34,511 nucleotides of DNA from Negativicutes bacterium (GCA_031292015.1 JARLHY010000135.1:1-34511); one strand, 5' to 3'. Counted from the first letter of the stretch, positions 16,496-23,658 are shown. The notes: generated from the letters alone by a model not told the origin. Numbers and translations: made by a program.

Positions 16496-17081
16496 AAGAC
16501 TTCACCGCCGGGAATCCGTGGTTGTATAACGCTGATATAGGCAGCAGCGCCGTATGGGGAAATTCAGCAGCAAGTCTGGTCAGGTGAGATTTACCTGACG
16601 CCAGGTCAATTTTGTTGGCCAACAGCAGGTAGCGGTGGCGGGCGATGCCGTACCGGTAGATTTCCCGGTCGATGTTGGTCGGGCTGCTCAGATAGTCCTC
16701 GCTGAGCGCCGTCAGATCGACGATGTGGATGATATAGTCGCTAGAACGGATCAGGCCGAGAGTCTGGGCCATACCCTGGCGGACGGACTGATCGCTGTGG
16801 ATTTCTTCCTGCAGGCCGCAGGTGTCGCTAAGTTTGAAATGTACGCCGGTCTTACCCACAGGCACAGTGAGAATCATCGACTGCACCACCCGGGTTTTGT
16901 GACTGGTGCTGCCGCATAATTCCCGGCGGGCCTCAGGCAGCAAATAATGACGGCAGTCAAGGTGCCCGTCGTGGGTCCGAAAGGTTATATCCACTGCCCT
17001 GCAGCCGAGAAAGCCGGCGAAATTGAGAGCAAACAGGGTTTTACCGGAATTAGGGCGGCCAACCACGGCAAATTCCTTCAT
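16476..17081 (-). CDS. Small Era/Obg-like GTPase (201 aa)
   Basis: The G motifs are clear: G1 GRPNSGKT (residues 8-15), G3 DTCG, G4 NKID and G5-like ISAL. There is no extra C-terminal RNA-binding domain, so this is a free-standing G domain. ATG 17081 overlaps the spoVK stop (ATGA), and its end overlaps the UbiA-like gene, so translation depends on spoVK upstream. While the element is integrated, no promoter or ribosome-binding site of its own is apparent. The partner and process are unknown; position suggests a mother-cell sporulation role. Confidence 0.8.
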   Translation of the reverse strand: MKEFAVVGRPNSGKTLFALNFAGFLGCRAVDITFRTHDGHLDCRHYLLPEARRELCGSTSHKTRVVQSMILTVPVGKTGVHFKLSDTCGLQEEIHSDQSVRQGMAQTLGLIRSSDYIIHIVDLTALSEDYLSSPTNIDREIYRYGIARHRYLLLANKIDLASGKSHLTRLAAEFPHTALLPISALYNHGFPAVKSYVAHNV

Positions 17082-17479
17082 CCTTCCACCTCCGGCAAAT
17101 CGGCTGTTTCGATGAGGATCAGTTCTTCCCGGGTGATGTCGGTTTTGGCCATCAGCCTGACGGCCTGGCGGCGCAGGGCTTTTTCAATAACGTTGCGGAC
17201 GGTGCGGGCGTTGCCGAAGACGTCATCGGCCTTCCCGGCAGCCAGTACCAGCATATTTTGCAAGCCGAGTTTGGCCCCGGGCGAGAGTTGATACTGGCGT
17301 TTGGCACAAAGTTGCTCGGCGATCAGCACAAGTTCCTGCTGGCTGTAGTCCGGGAAGTCAATATGGATCGGAAAACGGGATCTCAGGCCCGGGTTTGTCT
17401 GGAGAAAATCACGCATTTCCTTCTGATAGCCGGCCAGAATGAGGACAAGCTCTTCCTTATGGTCTTCCATGGCTTTGAC
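17078..17479 (-). pseudogene. spoVK: spoVK 3' part (C-terminal half of a split gene)
   Basis: From the GTC codon at 17479 this encodes VKAMEDHKEELVLILAGYQK, then NPGLRSRFPIHIDFPDYS (the arginine-finger region) and the AAA+ lid, ending at 17078. It has no Walker motifs and no ribosome-binding site before its first ATG (17470), so it is probably not translated alone. It continues the sequence that breaks off at the other half (23092-23658). Joining at the GT of the valine codon gives [18 protein letters not shown] in frame and 317 codons in all, close to the roughly 322 of B. subtilis SpoVK. It is labelled pseudogene only for the unexcised state; it is likely a functional exon-like half. Confidence 0.88.
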
Positions 17480-17497
17480 TAAACTATCATAATAAAT
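17478..17497. other. Attachment-site half at the aminotransferase end of the element
   Basis: An 11-bp arm TCATAATAAAT (17487-17497, plus strand) stands 8 nt from the proposed crossover GT (17479/17478). Its inverted partner stands at the same distance from the crossover at the other end (23087-23097). In the excised circle the two would form a symmetric attP. Confidence 0.7.
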
Positions 17498-17504
17498 TAC
17501 AGAG

Positions 17505-17537
17505 ATAAAAAGAAGAAACCACCCGCCGCCGGGTGGT
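17505..17537 (-). terminator. Terminator of the aminotransferase gene
   Basis: CCACCCG (17519-17525) pairs with CGGGTGG (17530-17536); on the minus strand it is followed by TTTCTTCTTTTT. It also isolates the spoVK 3' part from element transcription. Confidence 0.8.
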
Positions 17538-17597
17538 GGCGTCGAGTGGCTTAACGGTTTATTTCCATGGAAATATATTCCAATAACGGCGTTAGTC

Positions 17598-18773
17598 TTA
17601 CCTTTTCAGTTTGGCCAGGCGTTCGACAGCGGCTTCAAGGGTGGCAATTTCTTTACAAAAGCAGAACCGGATCAGGGTTTTGCCGTCGGGGCTGTCCGGG
17701 CAGTAAAAACTGGAGCCGGGCACTACGGCCACGCCGATATCGCTGGTGAGGTGCAGGGCGAACTGCACGTCGTCCTTGGCTCCGAAAGGGGTGATGTCAG
17801 CCATGATATAATAGGCCCCGGCTGGTTTGAAGCAGTTGAAGCCGACCGAAACCAGCGCGTCGTAAAGAAAATCACGGCGCTGGCTGTAGAAACCGGACAG
17901 CTTTTCGTAGTACTCGGGATTGAAGCGCAGTGCTTTGGCGGCTGCTTCCTGGAGCGGGGCGGCGGCACCCACGGTGAGGAAATCGTGGACTTTACGAATG
18001 GACTGCGACAGTTCGGCGGAAGCGATGACGTAGCCGATCCGCCAACCGGTGACACTGTAGGTTTTAGAAATGCTGTTGACGATGATACTGCGGTCTTCCA
18101 TCCCCGGCATTTTCCATAACGGCACATGCTCGGCCCCGTCGTAGAGGATGTGTTCATAGATTTCGTCGGTAATACCGAGAGCGTCGTATTTGACGCAAAG
18201 GTCGGCGATGAATCTGAGTTCTTCGGCGGAAAAAACCTTGCCGGTGGGATTGTGTGGGGTATTGATGACAATGGCCCGGGTCTTGTCGCTGAAGGCGGCG
18301 GCCAGTTCGTCCAGGTCCAGGCGGAAATCGGGGCCGTGCAGCTTTACGTATTTAGGGACTGCGCCGCAGAGAATGACGTCAGCGCCGTAGTTTTCATAGA
18401 ACGGCTCGAAGATAATGACCTCTTCGCCGGGATTGATGGTGGCCAGCAGGGTGGCGATCATGCCCTCGGTGGAGCCGCAGCAGACGGTCAGATTTTTTTC
18501 CGGGTCGAAGGTGACGCCGTAATCGCGCTGGATTTTCCAGACAATGGAGTCCCGCAGCGATTTCGTTCCCCAGGTAATGGCATATTGGTTGTGATTGGCC
18601 AGGATGGCTTCGATCGCCGCCAGTTTGATGGCGTCCGGCGCCGGGAAATCGGGATAGCCCTGGGCGAGATTGATCGCCCCGTGGGCTGCTGCGACCCTGG
18701 TCATTTCACGGATCACCGACTCGGTGAACTGGCGGGCTTTCTGGGAGGCATAATTCCTGATTTTTTGTTCCAT
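17598..18773 (-). CDS. Class I aminotransferase, probably methionine-related
   Basis: This 391-aa fold-type I aminotransferase has NTPHNPTGKVFS, the cofactor Asp in ITDEIYEH, the PLP Lys in SISKTYSVTGWRIGY and the C-terminal Arg in LIRFCFC. It resembles the YbdL/kynurenine-glutamine transaminase group, many of which act on methionine or its keto acid. ATG 18773 follows AAAGGGGTG. A SAM-I riboswitch lies directly upstream, strongly suggesting a role in methionine synthesis or salvage. It is carried inside the spoVK element, transcribed away from the recombinase. It could alternatively be a broad aromatic/aspartate aminotransferase. Confidence 0.9.
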   Translation of the reverse strand: MEQKIRNYASQKARQFTESVIREMTRVAAAHGAINLAQGYPDFPAPDAIKLAAIEAILANHNQYAITWGTKSLRDSIVWKIQRDYGVTFDPEKNLTVCCGSTEGMIATLLATINPGEEVIIFEPFYENYGADVILCGAVPKYVKLHGPDFRLDLDELAAAFSDKTRAIVINTPHNPTGKVFSAEELRFIADLCVKYDALGITDEIYEHILYDGAEHVPLWKMPGMEDRSIIVNSISKTYSVTGWRIGYVIASAELSQSIRKVHDFLTVGAAAPLQEAAAKALRFNPEYYEKLSGFYSQRRDFLYDALVSVGFNCFKPAGAYYIMADITPFGAKDDVQFALHLTSDIGVAVVPGSSFYCPDSPDGKTLIRFCFCKEIATLEAAVERLAKLKR

Positions 18774-18864
18774 AAAGGCACCCCTTTTCTAAAAACTGCA
18801 ACAGATTCGGCCCGCCGGCCCCAGCCTGTACCACAGGAAGGCACAAGGGCGAAACGGCAAAACA

Positions 18865-19008
18865 GGAAAACCCCTTTCGAGGAAAGGGGTTTAGCTTCTT
18901 TCCTCTTATCTTCCAGGAACAGTGTCCTGCTGGAATTAGCACCTCACCCAGATGGGGGTTGCCGGGGCGTCATCGGGCCAGATCCCTCGACCTCTCGCGA
19001 TAAGAGCA
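18865..19008 (-). promoter_or_regulatory. SAM-I (S-box) riboswitch with terminator
   Basis: Read on the minus strand, the P1 stem GCTCTTATC / GATAAGAG closes an aptamer (about 19008-18902) containing the S-box hallmarks GAGAGGTCGAGGGA, GGCCCGATGA, CCCGGCAACC and GGTGCTAATTCC. A terminator stem AAACCCCTTTC / GAAAGGGGTTT (about 18892-18868) with TTTT follows, then the aminotransferase start. SAM binding should favour termination. The rest of 19009-19082 holds only AT-rich promoter sequence. Confidence 0.95.
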
Positions 19009-19082
19009 TCTGTTAAATTGTTTTGATAGTATCATGCGACTACAAAATCTGTCAATACCTATTGTGACGAATTAGGCGCAAA

Positions 19083-19265
19083 TCATAGAGGCGACGGCAA
19101 GTTGTCAGCGGAAGCAGCGCATTGCCGCCGGCTCAGGAATCCTTCGATGAGCGGCTGCAGGAAGAACGGGCCGTGACGCTCAGGATCCCAGGCGTTCAGA
19201 TGGACAATGACGAAAGCCGCGTCCCTGCCTGCGTCGTCGGCGCCGGTTTGTCGGCCGGAGTTCAT
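19083..19265 (-). CDS. Possible small protein (60 aa), unrecognised
   Basis: ATG 19265 is preceded by AAAGGGGGTG, a good ribosome-binding site. The product contains AAFVIVHLNAWDPERHGPFF and a basic, Ser-rich end. It lies between the SAM riboswitch and the recombinase, on the minus strand. I recognise no family, and its end reads close to the aminotransferase promoter. It may be a real small gene or chance; the remaining 19266-19425 holds only recombinase leader sequence. Confidence 0.4.
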   Translation of the reverse strand: MNSGRQTGADDAGRDAAFVIVHLNAWDPERHGPFFLQPLIEGFLSRRQCAASADNLPSPL

Positions 19266-19333
19266 GCTGCCACCCCCTTTATAGACATTACTATGCGGCG
19301 GGGGATGTCCACTTGCCGGTTTTTATTTGCGTC

Positions 19334-19366
19334 TTTCCTGTTCAGCAGGGAATTTTTTGCAGGAAA
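19334..19366 (+). promoter_or_regulatory. Possible attenuator with alternative hairpins before the recombinase
   Basis: TTTCCTG (19334-19340) can pair imperfectly with CAGGGAA (19346-19352), followed by T6 as a weak terminator, or perfectly with CAGGAAA (19360-19366) as an alternative. The two pairings exclude each other. The recombinase start is about 60 nt downstream. Function is speculative. Confidence 0.3.
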
Positions 19367-19425
19367 TGGCACTCTTTTTATGGAAGTATTGGCTGTGATG
19401 ATGCTATGATTCGTGGAGGACCATA

Positions 19426-20958
19426 ATGGATAAGGCGGCAATTTACGTCCGGGTTAGCACGGCGGAACAGGCGGAAAAAGGCTATTCGCTGGACACCCAA
19501 CTGGAAGCCTGCCGGCAAAAAGCGGCAGAGCTCGGCATTTCTTCTGTCAAAGAATTTGTTGACGACGGCTTCAGCGGCGAGTTTATCGAGCGCCCGGCAC
19601 TTTCACACCTCCGCCAAAGCGTCGCCAACAAGGAGTTTGACGCGGTCATCATCTTTGATCCGGACCGGCTGGCCCGCAATCTTGCCCACCAGCTGCTGGT
19701 GACGGAGGAAATCGAAAAATCCGGCGCCGGGCTGTTGTTTGTTTCAGTGAACTTTGAACAATCGCCGGAGGGGAAATTGTTTTATTCCATCCGGGGGGCG
19801 ATCTCGGCTTACGAAAAAGAAAAGATCAAGGAACGCTCTTTGCGCGGCAAACGCGGCAAGGCCGCCCAAGGGAAAATTATCGCCGATGCCAAGCCTTTCG
19901 GCTATACCTTCGATAAAAAAATCAGCAACTATGAGGTCAATGAGCCGGAAGCCGAGATCATCCGGCAGATGTATCGCTGGCTTGTCGCCGAACGGGTCGG
20001 GACGGCCACTATCTGCAAACGCCTCAACGAAAGCGGCGTGCCGTCGCCACGCCTGAAAAAACCGTGGATCGTCTCGGCAGTATATCGGCTGTTGACCAAT
20101 CCTATCTACAAGGGGACCCATGTGGCGATGCGGTACCGCTACGAGAAGGTTGGCCTCAACAAGCGGGTGAAGACCCGTCGGCCTGAATCGGAGTGGATCG
20201 AGGTCGCGGTTCCGTCGGTTGTCGATGAGGACACCTGGCAAGCTGCCCAGCAGCAGCTCAAAGACAATAAGTCCCTGTCCAAGCGGAACCTGAAACACGA
20301 ACAACTGTTAAATGGTCTTGTTTATTGCGCCAAGTGCGGCAGAAAAATGACCATCGCCTACGCCGGCAAGGCATCCGAGCCCCGCAGCTATTATGTCTGC
20401 ATGAGCCAGCGCAGCAATGCTTACATTTATTCCGACCGGGAACGCTGCAGTGCCCGGCGGATACCCACCGAACTGCTGGACAAGAAGGTCTACGACCATC
20501 TTTACCAGCTCAGCCAAAATCCCCGTTCCATCAAACAGTACCTGAGCAATCGGCCTAACCCCACCAATACCCAGAACCTGCAGACCGCTCTGGACCGGCT
20601 CAAGGATAACTCCGCCAGGCTGACCAAGCAGCGGGAAACGGTGCTCAGATGGTACCGGCAGCAGATGATCGACGCCGAGGAGGGCGAGCGGCAACTGCAG
20701 GATATCAGGACCCGGCTGCAGGACATCGAACAGAACAAGCATAAGCTGCGGGACGAACTAAAGGCCGTCTCCCCCACCCTTTCTCCGGCTGAGATTTTGG
20801 CGGCCGTCCAGAACCATTTTGATGGGGAAGAACCCCATTATGAGGAACGCCGCGCTGCGGTCCGGCAAGTGGTGGAAAAAGTGCTGGTGGAACGCCGGGA
20901 CGAGACCAAGGCCCGCGGCAGCAAACCGGAAATTTTCGTCGAATTGAAATTTCTCTGA
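19426..20958 (+). CDS. Large serine recombinase (SpoIVCA-like integrase/excisionase)
   Basis: The 510-aa protein has an N-terminal resolvase domain (about residues 4-150) with the nucleophile Ser in YVRVSTAEQ, active-site arginines including FDPDRLARN and the long E helix (ISAYEKEKIKERSLRGKRGK). A recombinase DNA-binding domain follows (about 155-270, KPFGYTF to NPIYKGTHV), then a zinc ribbon (CAKCGRKM with YYVC and a later Cys) and a coiled coil (about 385-450). This is the architecture of SpoIVCA and phage large serine integrases. ATG 19426 follows GGAGG by 6 nt. It sits within the spoVK element, opposite in direction to spoVK, and most likely performs its excision. Confidence 0.95.
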   Translation: MDKAAIYVRVSTAEQAEKGYSLDTQLEACRQKAAELGISSVKEFVDDGFSGEFIERPALSHLRQSVANKEFDAVIIFDPDRLARNLAHQLLVTEEIEKSGAGLLFVSVNFEQSPEGKLFYSIRGAISAYEKEKIKERSLRGKRGKAAQGKIIADAKPFGYTFDKKISNYEVNEPEAEIIRQMYRWLVAERVGTATICKRLNESGVPSPRLKKPWIVSAVYRLLTNPIYKGTHVAMRYRYEKVGLNKRVKTRRPESEWIEVAVPSVVDEDTWQAAQQQLKDNKSLSKRNLKHEQLLNGLVYCAKCGRKMTIAYAGKASEPRSYYVCMSQRSNAYIYSDRERCSARRIPTELLDKKVYDHLYQLSQNPRSIKQYLSNRPNPTNTQNLQTALDRLKDNSARLTKQRETVLRWYRQQMIDAEEGERQLQDIRTRLQDIEQNKHKLRDELKAVSPTLSPAEILAAVQNHFDGEEPHYEERRAAVRQVVEKVLVERRDETKARGSKPEIFVELKFL

Positions 20959-21082
20959 GCATTACCACTGCCGCACGTTTTTTTCCAATAAAAATGTTGG
21001 CTTTGGTGACAGGGCTTTGGAAATGAACAGCGAATTGTAGCATAGGTAACCCATTACAGCATCAGGAGATGGAGGAATACAT

Positions 21083-21229
21083 ATGAAAATTAACTGTCCG
21101 AACTGCGACACCCGCCTCAAGTTGACCGTGGACGAGATTCAAAAACCGAAGTGGTCGACGGTTTGTCCGACCTGTAAAAAAAGCATCTCACTGAAAAACA
21201 ACCTTCCGACCACTGATAACGATAAATAG
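21083..21229 (+). CDS. 48-aa zinc-ribbon protein next to the recombinase
   Basis: ATG 21083 follows GATGGAGG at 7 nt. The product begins MKINCPNCDTRLKL and has a second knuckle VCPTCKK, i.e. a CxxC-CxxC zinc ribbon, with a polar end (NNLPTTDNDK). It lies 124 nt after the recombinase on the same strand and ends before a terminator, so it may share the transcript. Large serine recombinases usually need a small partner for excision; this is a candidate by position. It could also be a general zinc-ribbon regulator. Confidence 0.78.
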   Translation: MKINCPNCDTRLKLTVDEIQKPKWSTVCPTCKKSISLKNNLPTTDNDK

Positions 21230-21291
21230 TCCGCAAAATAACGCTTGCTGGGGCGACGGTCACATGATTTACAGAGGCAAAACGAAAAAAG

Positions 21292-21314
21292 CAGCCGGGC
21301 TCTCGGCTGTTTTT
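21292..21314 (+). terminator. Terminator after the zinc-ribbon gene
   Basis: CAGCCG (21292-21297) pairs with CGGCTG (21304-21309), followed by T5. A-rich sequence precedes the stem. It ends the recombinase/zinc-ribbon unit before the secreted-protein gene. Confidence 0.7.
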
Positions 21315-21389
21315 CCCTATCTGCCGATGCATGACGCAGCGGACAGGTAGGATGGTGCTAACAACAATCAATTTTGGGAGGACAAGCAG

Positions 21390-22163
21390 ATGATGAAACG
21401 TTTCAGCAGGATCTTGGCTGTCGCGCTACTGGTACTTGCCTTATACCCCTCTTGTCCTGCTGCTGCCGCCGATCAGCCGGCTCCGCTGGTCCGGATCAAG
21501 GGCAAGGTATGGTACGTTTCGCCGCCGATGGATCTTTACGGGATCATGAGTGAGGACGGGAAAAAGTTCCATCCGATCCGTAAACTGCCGAGGGAGTATC
21601 AGCACGATGGAATAGAGGTCGTAGTTGAAGGCAAGATCCGGGACGATCTTGTCGGCGCCCGGATGTGGGGCCAGCCGTTCGAGGTCGTGAAGATCACCAG
21701 AACGGAACAGTACATCGCGCCCGAGGACCGGGAAGCCTTCCGCCTCCTGCAAATGAGAATGGATGCCTTCAATAATAAAAATTTGAGTCAGCTCCAGAGT
21801 ATCGACACAATGGCCCAGGGCCTGTCACCCGACCAATTCACAGGCTGGCTGGCAGGTTTCGATAAGTTTACCCTGCACTATTTCGAAACAACCGCGGCAG
21901 CGAAGCCGGTGATCATGGATTCGACAATTACCGGAATGTGCCTGTTCAGCCGGGAACGACTAAGCAGCATCGCCCTTTCCGGTAATTTCCAGTACGCGCT
22001 GATGAAGTTTACGATGATCAAAACCGCTCAGGGCTGGAAATTCAGCGAAACAGGCAATTATGTTCCTGATGACGATGTGGACATGGATCAGTATGTTGCT
22101 GATCTGCTGGCGAAAGCGAAACTGAAATACGGGTCCGACAATTTGACAGGCTGGAAGGGATAA
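21390..22163 (+). CDS. Secreted protein of unknown function (257 aa)
   Basis: GGGAGG lies 8 nt before ATG 21390, and a second ATG follows at once. An N-terminal signal peptide is clear: basic start, hydrophobic core (ILAVALLVLALYPSC) and an Ala-rich cleavage region (AAAADQ). The mature part starts with a small beta-rich module (RIKGKVWYVSPP, VVVEGKIRDDLVG) and continues with a helical/beta domain (EDREAFRLLQMRMDAF, FTLHYFETT). A Cys within the signal region makes a lipoprotein possible, but a proper lipobox is not obvious. Family not recognised. It is cargo of the spoVK element, just upstream of the exonuclease-SWIM gene (17 nt apart). Confidence 0.78.
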   Translation: MMKRFSRILAVALLVLALYPSCPAAAADQPAPLVRIKGKVWYVSPPMDLYGIMSEDGKKFHPIRKLPREYQHDGIEVVVEGKIRDDLVGARMWGQPFEVVKITRTEQYIAPEDREAFRLLQMRMDAFNNKNLSQLQSIDTMAQGLSPDQFTGWLAGFDKFTLHYFETTAAAKPVIMDSTITGMCLFSRERLSSIALSGNFQYALMKFTMIKTAQGWKFSETGNYVPDDDVDMDQYVADLLAKAKLKYGSDNLTGWKG

Positions 22164-22180
22164 CCGGCGAAGGAAGTGAC

Positions 22181-23074
22181 ATGAAGATGCTCAATACCCC
22201 GCAAAAAAATGCTGGGATCTATTTGCCTGCCGACGCGGATTTTGTGGCGCTGGATTTCGAAACCGCGAATCGCGACCCCGCCAGCGCCTGTGCCATCGGG
22301 CTGGCGTTCGTCAAAGACGGCCAGGTTGTTGCCAATCCATCCTGGCTGATTCGTCCGCCCCGGCTGTATTTTGATCCTGCCTTCATCCAGATTCACGGTA
22401 TTGATGCCGACAAGGTTCAGGCCGAGCCGGAATTCGGTGCGGTCTGGGAATGGTTGGAGCCGCATCTGGACGGACGGATCATCATCGCCCACAACGCCGC
22501 GTTTGACCTGAACGTTCTGAAGCACACCCTGGACCATTATCGCCTGCCCCGCCCCACCCTTCGCTACTCCTGCACCAAAATTATCGCCCAGAAGACGTGG
22601 CCGAGTTTTAAGCGTTACAATCTGGCTGAGCTCGCCAGCCGGCACGGCTTTACATTTCAGCATCACGACGCAGCCGAGGATGCCAGGGTTTGTGCCGGGA
22701 TTGCCCTGAAAGCGTTTGCGAAACACGCGGCAGACAGTTTCGATGTTCTTAACCAGAAGGTCAAGATCAGCTACGGCCGCCTTTCCCCCATCGAGGATGT
22801 GCCGGTCAGCGACGCTGAACTGCCTGCGCTAGAGGCCTTCGGCGGCTGGGACGAACGGATCCACCGCCAGACCGAACAAATCAAGCGGCGGTATCGGGCC
22901 GCAGGATTGAGCGGCGCTGTTGTCGATCCAAACAACCAGTCCGGCGTGATCAACAACTACAACGTCACCTTGAGCAGTTGCAGCTGTGTCGATTTCAGGG
23001 AACGCGGCCTGCCCTGCAAGCATATATATCATTTAGTTAACTGTTTGAGACCAAAAAGCGACCCGGCTGAGTAG
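22181..23074 (+). CDS. DnaQ-like 3'-5' exonuclease fused to a SWIM zinc finger
   Basis: Residues about 20-185 form a DEDD exonuclease: ExoI DFETAN, ExoII AHNAAFDLNVL and ExoIII HDAAEDARV. After a linker, the C-terminus holds a SWIM motif, CSCVDFRERGLPCKHIYHL (CxC...CxH). ATG 22181 follows AAGGAAGTGAC. The exonuclease part resembles the PolC/epsilon group; the SWIM finger suggests binding of DNA or protein. It may act on DNA ends or on the excised circle, or be a passenger. The stop codon lies inside the terminator stem at the element end. Confidence 0.88.
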   Translation: MKMLNTPQKNAGIYLPADADFVALDFETANRDPASACAIGLAFVKDGQVVANPSWLIRPPRLYFDPAFIQIHGIDADKVQAEPEFGAVWEWLEPHLDGRIIIAHNAAFDLNVLKHTLDHYRLPRPTLRYSCTKIIAQKTWPSFKRYNLAELASRHGFTFQHHDAAEDARVCAGIALKAFAKHAADSFDVLNQKVKISYGRLSPIEDVPVSDAELPALEAFGGWDERIHRQTEQIKRRYRAAGLSGAVVDPNNQSGVINNYNVTLSSCSCVDFRERGLPCKHIYHLVNCLRPKSDPAE

Positions 23075-23090
23075 CCGGGTCATTGTATTT
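23060..23090 (+). terminator. Terminator at the spoVK end of the element
   Basis: GACCCGGCT (23060-23068) pairs with AGCCGGGTC (23073-23081), a 4-nt loop, then ATTGTATTTATT. It ends the element transcript before it runs antisense into spoVK. Confidence 0.75.
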
Positions 23091-23106
23091 ATTATGAGTG
23101 TTCTAC
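23087..23106. other. Attachment-site half at the exonuclease end of the element
   Basis: ATTTATTATGA (23087-23097, plus strand) is the exact inverse of the arm at 17487-17497 and stands 8 nt from the crossover GT at 23106/23105. The element-derived bases beyond the crossover add the codons EHS and then TAA to the spoVK 5' part. Confidence 0.7.
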
Positions 23107-23658
23107 CATGCAATCAATAGCTTCCTTGCCAAAGTCCTTTTCGCCGCCACGGGCCAGGGAATAAGCTTCGTCGATGAACAGGATGCCGCCGTAGGCTTTT
23201 TTCAGCTGTTCTCTGGTTTTCTGGGCCGTGTGGCCGATGTATTCCCCCACAAGGTCAGCCCGTTCGACCTCGATGAGATGACCGCGGCTCAGCACTCCCA
23301 TTTCGCGGAAAATCTTGCCCATGATTCTGGCGACGGTGGTTTTCCCGGTGCCGGGATTGCCGCGGAAAATCATGTGGAGAACCAGGGGATCGGTGACAAG
23401 GCGCTCTTTTTGACGGTATTTCTGGATTTCGATGAAGGCGTAAATTTCACGGACCAGTTTTTTCACTTCAGCGAGACCAATCAGGTTGTCGAGTTCCCGC
23501 AGGATATCCTCCACTCTCTGACGCGGATTTCCCGGATCCTGGCGGGTCGGTGGACCTGACGGCTGATCCATTTCCCGCAGTATTTTAAACGCTTCCAGGG
23601 GGTGGATCTGACCAGTCTCCACCGCTGTCAGTACATCGTTGGGCCAAAGGTATGCCAC
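23092..23658 (-). CDS. spoVK: spoVK 5' part (N-terminal half of a split gene)
   Basis: SpoVK is a CbxX/CfqX-type AAA+ ATPase made in the mother cell and needed for spore maturation. GTG 23658 follows GAGGTG by 7 nt. This 188-residue part has Walker A (GNPGTGKTT) and Walker B ([16 protein letters not shown]) but ends abruptly at [14 protein letters not shown], where intact homologues continue with KAMEDHK. The missing part lies at 17078-17479. Alone it lacks sensor 2 and the arginine fingers and should be inactive. It lies downstream of hfq, as in Bacillus. A mother-cell-type promoter lies about 30 nt upstream. Confidence 0.9.
   Translation of the reverse strand: MAYLWPNDVLTAVETGQIHPLEAFKILREMDQPSGPPTRQDPGNPRQRVEDILRELDNLIGLAEVKKLVREIYAFIEIQKYRQKERLVTDPLVLHMIFRGNPGTGKTTVARIMGKIFREMGVLSRGHLIEVERADLVGEYIGHTAQKTREQLKKAYGGILFIDEAYSLARGGEKDFGKEAIDCMVEHS

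Larger units (their letters stand above)
17478..23105. mobile_element. 5.63-kb serine-recombinase element interrupting spoVK (skin-like)
   Basis: The element lies exactly between the two halves of spoVK; the boundaries are the GT dinucleotides at 17479/17478 and 23106/23105, so 5,627 bp would be excised. Cargo: a SAM-riboswitch aminotransferase, a doubtful 60-codon ORF, a large serine recombinase, a 48-aa zinc-ribbon protein, a secreted protein and an exonuclease-SWIM protein. Terminators protect both ends. No capsid, lysis or replication genes are seen. By analogy with sigK-skin, excision in the mother cell would rebuild spoVK; timing and function are inferred. Confidence 0.85.

Noticed and set aside
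18840..19016. T-box leader before the aminotransferase
   Set aside because: No T-box sequence; all core elements instead match the SAM-I riboswitch.
19380..19425. Sigma-E promoter for the recombinase (GTATT-13-CTATGATT)
   Set aside because: Only a minority of the -10 consensus positions match; too weak to claim.
17478..23105. Complete prophage
   Set aside because: No structural, lysis, replication or repressor genes; only a recombinase and a few cargo genes.
17078..23658. Split spoVK as a sequencing or assembly error
   Set aside because: The interruption is 5.6 kb, carries a complete recombinase, and has symmetric attachment-site arms at both ends; an assembly error would not create these.
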